A stretch of 10,836 nt of DNA from an uncultured Bacillota bacterium (GTDB lineage Bacteria; Bacillota; Clostridia; Christensenellales; QAND01): assembly GCA_905208455.1 (NCBI GenBank), contig CAJLPK010000056.1, positions 1 to 10,836 on the forward strand. Reading direction: 5' to 3'. The notes under the pieces are model-generated. The model had not been told where the DNA came from, searched no databases, and worked only from the letters and a program-made list of their open reading frames with translations. Position 1 is the stretch's first letter. Each line of letters opens with the position of its first letter. A program made the translations under genes and the position numbers. Shown piece by piece: positions 6,561 through 10,836 of the stretch.

Positions 6561-8317
6561 GCTCTGCCCTCCTCTGCCTGCTCTTCCAGCTTTTGCTGCT
6601 CTGTGACCAGCCGATGATACAGCCCGTTTTTCTTCATCAACACCTCATGCCGCCCGCTTTCCTCGATTTTGCCACCGCTGAGCACATAGATGCAGTCCGC
6701 CTTTCGGATGGTGGAAAGCCGGTGCGAAATGATGACCAGCGTCCGCGTCTGCGCCAGCTCGTCGATACAGCGCCAAATCTCCTCCTCGCTCTGCTGGTCT
6801 ACGCTGGAGGTCGCTTCGTCAAAGATGATGTACGGCGCCCGGCACAAAAGCGCACGGGCAATGCCGATCTTCTGCCGCTGCCCGCCGGACAGCTTGCCGC
6901 CCGCATCCCCCACATCGGCCTGCAGCCCCTTGGGCTGGGCCAGCACCCAGTCCTTTAAGCGCACCTGCTCCAGCGCCTCCAGCATTTCTTCGTCGGTCGC
7001 ATCCTTCTTCGCGATGCGCAGATTGTCCGCAATGCTGCCGGAAAACAGGCTCACCTGCTGCGGCACCATCGCGATGTGACGGCGTAGCTGCTCCGGCGTC
7101 ATGCTCAGGTAATCCCTGCCTTCAAGGAGGATGCGCCCGCCATCCGGGTCGAAAAACCGCATCATCAGCCCGGCCAGCGTGCTCTTTCCGCAGCCGGACA
7201 GCCCCACCAGCGCCGTGACCTTCCCCTTTTCCACCGTAAGGCTCACATCATCCAGCGCCTTATGCCGCCCGGTGTACCCATAAGAAATATGCTCCATCCG
7301 TATGCCGCTGTACGGCGCTTTCTCCTCCGGCGTTTTAGGCGCGTACGGGCGCGTGGTGTCGATCTCCAGCAGGTTTGAAACCTTTTCCGCGGCCGCCACG
7401 CCCGCCAGCGCCGTATGCGTGGCGTTCATCAGCTGGCGTACCGAGGAGAAAAAGCCATAGGAGAGCAACAGCACCATCAGCGCCGATGCAAAGGAAAGCT
7501 GGCCCGCGACCAGCCCGCCGCAGGCCAACCCTACGGCCAGCACAATGGAGCCGTATACCAGCCCGTCCGTCAATAAAAATGAGGTGAAGTTGACCTTCAT
7601 CACTTCCATGATCTTGTCATTGAACCCATACGCCTTTTTCCTGAGCACCTTGGTGCGCGCCTCATCCTGTTCATAGAGCTTCAGCGTCGTCAGCCCCTGC
7701 ACGCTTTCCAGGTAATAGCCCGTCAAATCCTCCATGCAGGCCCAGTATTCCGTTTTGAGCTTTTCAATGTGCGCACGGAAAATGTTGTTGATGGGCAAAA
7801 GGAGCATCGCAATGGCGCACAATACAATCGCCACCGTCAGCGACGCTTCCTTCATCTGGAAAAACAGATAGACCGGCCCCAGCACGCTGTATACCAGCCC
7901 GGGCAGGTACTGGCTGTAATACGTCTGCATGGACTCTACGCCGTCCACCGCCGAGGTAATGGCGGATACCGGGCCGATCTTTTCGATGTTGCCCACATCC
8001 AGCGCCATCACCTTGGCAAAGATGCGCCGCCGCAGGCTGGTGCGCGCCTTGGCCGTGCAGCGGTATTCCGCCTCGCCCGTCAGCAGCTCGGAAGCAAACA
8101 TCAGCACCGCCGCCAGCAGCGCCGCCAAAATCGCAGAGCCCGCCTCCGTCCAGGTCATATTGGGCGCGTATAAGTTGCCCAAAAATTGCGAGATGGTCTT
8201 GGCAAACATCGTTGTCCCTACCAACGTCACCATCTTCAGCCCCACGATGGCCCCCATCCATCCCCAAAGGCCCCTGGCCATTTTCAACAGCGTTCGATTG
8301 AGCAGCAGCATCTCCAT
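6557..8317 (-). CDS. ABC exporter half-transporter, CydD-like (permease fused to ATPase)
   Basis: A 586-residue half-transporter: membrane domain of about six helices (15-300) and an ATPase domain (about 338-586). Motifs are Walker A GLSGCGKST (372-380), Q-loop PQQ (419-421), signature LSGGQ (476-480), Walker B YIIFDE with Glu501, and H-loop His532. The catalytic residues are all present, as in its partner. The family resemblance is to CydD-type and drug-exporting ABC proteins; substrate unknown. It is the first gene of a leftward operon, with a promoter candidate at 8409-8437 and palindromes in its leader, and it diverges from the MarR gene. AAAGGA lies only 2 bp before the ATG at 8317 but 8 bp before the in-frame ATG at 8311, so the protein may really begin at 8311. 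The C-terminus is rich in Gln and Glu. Confidence 0.92.
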   Translation of the reverse strand: MEMLLLNRTLLKMARGLWGWMGAIVGLKMVTLVGTTMFAKTISQFLGNLYAPNMTWTEAGSAILAALLAAVLMFASELLTGEAEYRCTAKARTSLRRRIFAKVMALDVGNIEKIGPVSAITSAVDGVESMQTYYSQYLPGLVYSVLGPVYLFFQMKEASLTVAIVLCAIAMLLLPINNIFRAHIEKLKTEYWACMEDLTGYYLESVQGLTTLKLYEQDEARTKVLRKKAYGFNDKIMEVMKVNFTSFLLTDGLVYGSIVLAVGLACGGLVAGQLSFASALMVLLLSYGFFSSVRQLMNATHTALAGVAAAEKVSNLLEIDTTRPYAPKTPEEKAPYSGIRMEHISYGYTGRHKALDDVSLTVEKGKVTALVGLSGCGKSTLAGLMMRFFDPDGGRILLEGRDYLSMTPEQLRRHIAMVPQQVSLFSGSIADNLRIAKKDATDEEMLEALEQVRLKDWVLAQPKGLQADVGDAGGKLSGGQRQKIGIARALLCRAPYIIFDEATSSVDQQSEEEIWRCIDELAQTRTLVIISHRLSTIRKADCIYVLSGGKIEESGRHEVLMKKNGLYHRLVTEQQKLEEQAEEGRA

Positions 8318-8340
8318 GATCCTTTCTATGGCAAATCGGT

Positions 8341-8360
8341 AAATTAGTGTTTGCTAACTT
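8341..8360. promoter_or_regulatory. Candidate MarR-family operator in the ABC operon leader
   Basis: A 20-bp imperfect palindrome with arms AAATTAG and CTAACTT (6 of 7 paired) around a 6-bp centre. A further CTAAC is at 8388-8392. GTTAG/CTAAC half-sites are, as I recall, the hallmark of MepR operators, and TTAG/CTAA arms are common for SlyA-like MarR proteins. The site lies between the candidate promoter and the start codon, where a bound repressor could block elongation. Confidence 0.45.
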
Positions 8361-8408
8361 TGCAGGAAAACCCCGCGGAAAAGGCAACTAACATTGTACA
8401 TTGATTTT

Positions 8409-8437
8409 ATTCTAGCATACTTGGCGTACTTTATCAC
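8409..8437 (-). promoter_or_regulatory. Candidate promoter of the ABC exporter operon
   Basis: On the minus strand GTGATA (4 of 6, 8432-8437) is followed after 17 bp by TAGAAT (5 of 6, 8409-8414), with an extended -10 TG (TGCTAGAAT). Transcription would begin near 8402, leaving a leader of about 85 nt before the ABC gene. Confidence 0.6.
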
Positions 8438-8464
8438 TGCTCAAAAAAACAAAATCATGGCCCC

Positions 8465-8492
8465 TTGACAAATTCCCAGGGCTTTTTATAAT
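8465..8492 (+). promoter_or_regulatory. Consensus sigma-A promoter of the marR-MATE operon
   Basis: TTGACA (8465-8470), a 16-bp spacer and TATAAT (8487-8492): both hexamers match the consensus exactly. Such a strong promoter ahead of a regulator usually needs repression, in keeping with autoregulation by the MarR protein. Transcription should start near 8499. Confidence 0.88.
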
Positions 8493-8529
8493 AAAAACGA
8501 AATAGTTATGTAAACAAACAGTTTTTATT
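8490..8529. promoter_or_regulatory. Inverted repeat flanking the marR transcription start, candidate operator
   Basis: AATAAAAAC (8490-8498) and GTTTTTATT (8521-8529) are perfect reverse complements, 22 bp apart. The left arm overlaps the end of the -10 hexamer and the probable start site. The arms are A/T-rich, so chance is possible, but the position suits a repressor site or a leader hairpin. Confidence 0.4.
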
Positions 8530-8563
8530 CTAAACCATTTGCGACAGGAGGGCTGTTTGCCGC

Positions 8564-9022
8564 ATGTCTCCTCATTATTCCGAAGCCCTGGCAGGCTTTC
8601 GCAACATCTTGAAGTATTACGACAGCCTGCGCCGGCGTGTGTGTAAACAGCACGGCCTTTCCCAAACGGAGTTTGATGTGCTCGCCTTTTTGGGCAACAA
8701 CCCCGGCCTGGATACCGCGCGCGATATTGTCGAGCTGCGCATGCTGCCCAAAAGCAACGTCTCCGTTGCCGTAGAAGCGCTGATCCGCCGCGGCCTGCTG
8801 TGCCGCCGGCAGGATACCGGCGACCGGCGGCGCATCCATCTGTCTTTAACGCCAAGCGCCGCCCCGCTGCTGCAGGATGTGCTGGGCGTCATGCCTGCCT
8901 TTGCCGGCGATGCGCTCTCTGGGTTCAGCGAGGAGGAAGCGCGGGCTTTCGCCGGGTTTTACCAGCGCATTGCGCAAAATATCTCTCTATGCTTACAGAA
9001 AGAAGGAACCTCCCATGAATGA
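8564..9022 (+). CDS. MarR family transcriptional regulator
   Basis: A 152-residue winged helix-turn-helix protein of normal MarR length. The DNA-binding part spans about residues 30-97: LSQTEFDVLAFL, then recognition helix KSNVSVAVEALIRRGLL (63-79), then the wing RRQDTGDRRRIHLSLT (81-96), whose D-x-R-R pattern is typical of the family. Helices at both ends form the dimer interface. AGGAGGG at 8546-8552 lies 11 bp before the ATG, longer than usual, but no alternative start in frame was found. It overlaps the MATE gene by 8 bp and is divergent from the ABC pair, so its likely role is to repress one or both exporters until a toxic ligand binds. The pairing recalls mepR-mepA of Staphylococcus. 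It has three cysteines (27, 80, 143) but no OhrR-like motif that I can recognise, so redox sensing is unsupported. Confidence 0.93.
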   Translation: MSPHYSEALAGFRNILKYYDSLRRRVCKQHGLSQTEFDVLAFLGNNPGLDTARDIVELRMLPKSNVSVAVEALIRRGLLCRRQDTGDRRRIHLSLTPSAAPLLQDVLGVMPAFAGDALSGFSEEEARAFAGFYQRIAQNISLCLQKEGTSHE

Positions 9023-10373
9023 AGACCAAAACCAGCTCGGGTCAGCGCCTGTCGGCAAGCTGCTTTTCCGCATGGCCCTGCCATCCGTGGTGGCGCAGCT
9101 CATCAATATGCTGTACAACATCGTGGACCGCATCTATATCGGCCACATCCCCGGCGAGGGCGCTTTGGCGCTGACCGGCGTCGGCGTGTGCATGCCCATC
9201 ATCATGATCGTATCCGCCTTTGCCTCCTTTGTCGGCGCGGGCGGCGCGCCGCGCGCTTCCATCTTTATGGGCCGGCAGGATCATGAGTCCGCGGAAAAAT
9301 CGCTGGGCAACTGCTTTACCGTGCAGCTCATCATCTCCGTTGTGCTCACCGCCGTGCTGCTCATCTGGAACCGGCCGCTGCTTTTGGCCTTTGGCGCCAG
9401 CGAGAACACCATCGGCTATGCCACGGATTATATGAATATTTACGCCATCGGCACTCTGTTCGTGCAGATCACGCTGGGCATGAATATGTTCATCATCGCC
9501 CAAGGCTTTGCCAAGACCGGCATGCTGTCCGTGCTCATCGGCGCCGTTACCAACATCGTGCTGGATCCTATTTTTATCTTTGTCTTTGGCATGGGCGTCA
9601 GCGGCGCGGCGCTGGCTACCATCCTATCGCAGGCGCTTTCTGCGGCATGGGTGCTGCTCTTCCTGACAGGCAAGCGGACGCATCTTAGGATCCGCCTCCG
9701 GCAGATGCGGCTGGTACCCTCCATCATCCTGCCCTGCCTGGCGCTGGGCACGGCGACATTCATCATGCAGGCCAGCGAAAGCGTCATTTCCGTCTGCTTC
9801 AATTCTTCGCTGCTTCGCTACGGCGGGGATATTGCCGTCGGCACCATGACCATCCTGACCAGCGTCATGCAGTTTGCCCTGCTGCCGCTGCAAGGCCTCG
9901 GCCAGGGCGCCCAGCCCATCATCAGCTACAATTACGGCGCACGCAATGCGGACCGAGTCAAACAGGCCTTTTGGCTGTTATTAAAAAGCAGCCTGACGTA
10001 TTCCTCCCTACTGTGGCTGTCTCTGCTGCTTTTCCCCGGCGTGTTTGCCTCCATCTTCACCTCCGATGCCGCGCTCATTGCCTTTGCCACGCCCGCCATC
10101 CGCGTCTATTTTGCCGTGCTCGTGCTCTTCGGCGCGCAAATCGCCTGCCAGATGACCTTTACCGCGCTGGATCGTGCCAAGGAATCCATCCTTGTCGCTG
10201 TCACGCGGAAATTCATCATCCTGCTGCCGCTGATCTATCTGATGCCGCATCTATTTTCTGCCAACCCCACCATGGCTGTGTATATGGCTGAGCCCTTTGC
10301 AGACGCCATTGCCGTCACCTTTACCGTGCTGCTCTTTGCCCGCCAGTTCAAAAAGGCGCTGCAAAAGATTTAA
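9015..10373 (+). CDS. MATE family multidrug efflux transporter, MepA-like
   Basis: A 452-residue protein with about twelve membrane helices. The N-terminal MALPSVVAQLINMLYN followed by IVDRIYIGHIPG, GAGGAPRASIFMGR, and QGLGQGAQPIISYNYGAR in the second half are characteristic of MepA-type MATE pumps, with Asp38 in helix 1 a likely coupling residue. Such pumps exchange cations for dyes, biocides and fluoroquinolones; the actual substrate here is not known. The start at 9015 is preceded by AAGGA 7 bp upstream. The frame is open further upstream to 8877, but that part overlaps the marR gene and is not hydrophobic. The 8-bp overlap with marR points to one transcript and translational coupling. The operon ends at the terminator at 10386-10415. 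Confidence 0.94.
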   Translation: MNEDQNQLGSAPVGKLLFRMALPSVVAQLINMLYNIVDRIYIGHIPGEGALALTGVGVCMPIIMIVSAFASFVGAGGAPRASIFMGRQDHESAEKSLGNCFTVQLIISVVLTAVLLIWNRPLLLAFGASENTIGYATDYMNIYAIGTLFVQITLGMNMFIIAQGFAKTGMLSVLIGAVTNIVLDPIFIFVFGMGVSGAALATILSQALSAAWVLLFLTGKRTHLRIRLRQMRLVPSIILPCLALGTATFIMQASESVISVCFNSSLLRYGGDIAVGTMTILTSVMQFALLPLQGLGQGAQPIISYNYGARNADRVKQAFWLLLKSSLTYSSLLWLSLLLFPGVFASIFTSDAALIAFATPAIRVYFAVLVLFGAQIACQMTFTALDRAKESILVAVTRKFIILLPLIYLMPHLFSANPTMAVYMAEPFADAIAVTFTVLLFARQFKKALQKI

Positions 10374-10385
10374 GCCATGCCATAT

Positions 10386-10415
10386 AAAAAAGCGCAGAGC
10401 TCTCTGCGCTTTTTT
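10386..10415. terminator. Bidirectional intrinsic terminator between convergent genes
   Basis: AGCGCAGA and TCTGCGCT form a perfect 8-bp stem around a GCTC loop, flanked by six A on the left and six T on the right, so it can stop transcription from both sides. It lies 12 bp after the MATE stop codon and 7 bp from the stop of the macro-domain gene on the other strand. Confidence 0.92.
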
Positions 10416-10422
10416 GTTCGTT

Positions 10423-10836
10423 CTATGCTGTATACATCGGATACTGCGCCTTGGCCAGCGCATAGTCCTCAGCGCCAAAGAGCACCAGCGTCACTTCCAT
10501 CTCATCAACCTGCAAAAACGCCTTGATGCTCTCCACCGCTGTGCGCAGCGCCTGTCTTTTGGGAAACCCGTACACGCCCGCCGATACCAGCGGGAACGCC
10601 ACGCTCCGGCAGCCGTGCGCCTTGGCCAGCGCCAGCGAGGCTTGGTAGCAAGAGCAAAGCGCCTGCTCTTCGCCCCGGCTGCCTCCCTGCCAAACCGGCC
10701 CTACCGTATGGATGACATACCGGCACGGCAGCCGGTATGCGGCCGTGATTTTGGCATCGCCCGTTTGGCAGCCGCCCTGCGTCCTGCATTCCTCTAAAAG
10801 CCCCGGCCCTGCCGCCCGGTGGATACAGCCGTCCAC
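10423..10836 (-). CDS. Macro-domain protein (ADP-ribose binding or hydrolysing), 5' end beyond the window
   Basis: 137 residues of the C-terminal part are present; the frame runs off the right edge, so the N-terminus (perhaps 40-50 residues) is missing. The first visible codon is GTG, which is probably an internal Val of the family motif GGGVDGAIH and not a start. Motifs seen are VDGCIHRAAGPGLLEEC, GDAKITAAYRLPCRYVIHTV and the phosphate-loop-like SAGVYGFP, all typical of MacroD/YmdB proteins. These bind ADP-ribose and in many cases remove O-acetyl groups from O-acetyl-ADP-ribose or mono-ADP-ribose from proteins. The usual second loop reads STG-YGYP in many relatives; here it is SAGVYGFP. It is convergent with the MATE gene and shares its terminator, so no operon link to the exporter region is implied. 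Confidence 0.9.
   Translation of the reverse strand: MDGCIHRAAGPGLLEECRTQGGCQTGDAKITAAYRLPCRYVIHTVGPVWQGGSRGEEQALCSCYQASLALAKAHGCRSVAFPLVSAGVYGFPKRQALRTAVESIKAFLQVDEMEVTLVLFGAEDYALAKAQYPMYTA

Larger units (their letters stand above)
8318..8563. other. Divergent regulatory region between the ABC operon and the marR-MATE operon
   Basis: This 246-bp stretch is AT-rich compared with the genes on each side and holds no credible coding frame. It carries the leftward promoter (8409-8437), the rightward consensus promoter (8465-8492), the palindrome at 8341-8360, a lone CTAAC at 8388-8392, the 9-bp inverted repeat at 8490-8529, and the ribosome site AGGAGGG for marR. The two -35 boxes are only 27 bp apart, so polymerase binding at one may affect the other. 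Confidence 0.8.

Noticed and set aside
8877..9014. Upstream extension of the MepA-like frame to 8877
   Set aside because: It would overlap the marR gene by about 145 bp and encode a non-hydrophobic tail; the ATG at 9015 has a good AAGGA 7 bp upstream and gives the normal MepA N-terminus.
1..10836. CRISPR arrays, tRNA, rRNA or riboswitches
   Set aside because: No regularly spaced repeats, no cloverleaf-like or rRNA-like stretches and no known riboswitch core were seen on either strand by eye.

Overview
The window looks like a piece of chromosome from a GC-rich member of the Firmicutes, probably a Clostridia-type anaerobe. The evidence is indirect: a near-perfect sigma-A promoter (TTGACA, 16 bp, TATAAT at 8465-8492), purine-rich Shine-Dalgarno sites, hairpin-plus-T-run terminators, and MepA/MepR-like and paired ABC exporter genes arranged as in that phylum. 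No species call can be made. There are no tRNA or rRNA genes, CRISPR arrays or transposases.

Right half (4878-10415): an exporter divergon. A 246-bp intergenic region (8318-8563) carries back-to-back promoters. Rightward, a MarR-family regulator (8564-9022) overlaps by 8 bp a MepA-like MATE multidrug pump (9015-10373), and this pair ends at a bidirectional terminator (10386-10415). Leftward run two half-size ABC exporter subunits of the CydD/CydC type (6557-8317 and 4878-6560), overlapping by 4 bp and probably forming a heterodimer. Palindromic sites near both promoters are candidate MarR operators, so one repressor may control both exporters. To the right of the terminator, facing it, is a macro-domain protein cut by the window edge.

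Middle (about 3450-4870): an AT-rich island on the minus strand, clearly different in base composition from its GC-rich neighbours. It holds a two-gene type II restriction-modification system: a BglII/BstYI-type endonuclease (4103-4774) followed 4 bp later by an MT-A70 family adenine methyltransferase (3454-4098). It has its own candidate promoter and ends 6 bp before a GC-rich terminator (3424-3447). No transposase, controller gene or flanking direct repeat was seen. The island was probably acquired by horizontal transfer.

Left part (36-3373), minus strand: a NorM-like MATE transporter, then a multi-span membrane protein resembling GT-C glycosyltransferases, then a small alpha/beta hydrolase that begins 1 bp after the membrane protein ends. 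The membrane protein lacks a clear ribosome binding site, and a candidate extended -10 element sits so close to its start that the mRNA could be leaderless.

The overall theme is export of toxic compounds under MarR control with a restriction-modification module inserted beside it. All gene families here are recognisable. The most unusual points are the R-before-M cassette without controller, the possible read-through from the drug-responsive ABC operon into it, and the shared operator region.
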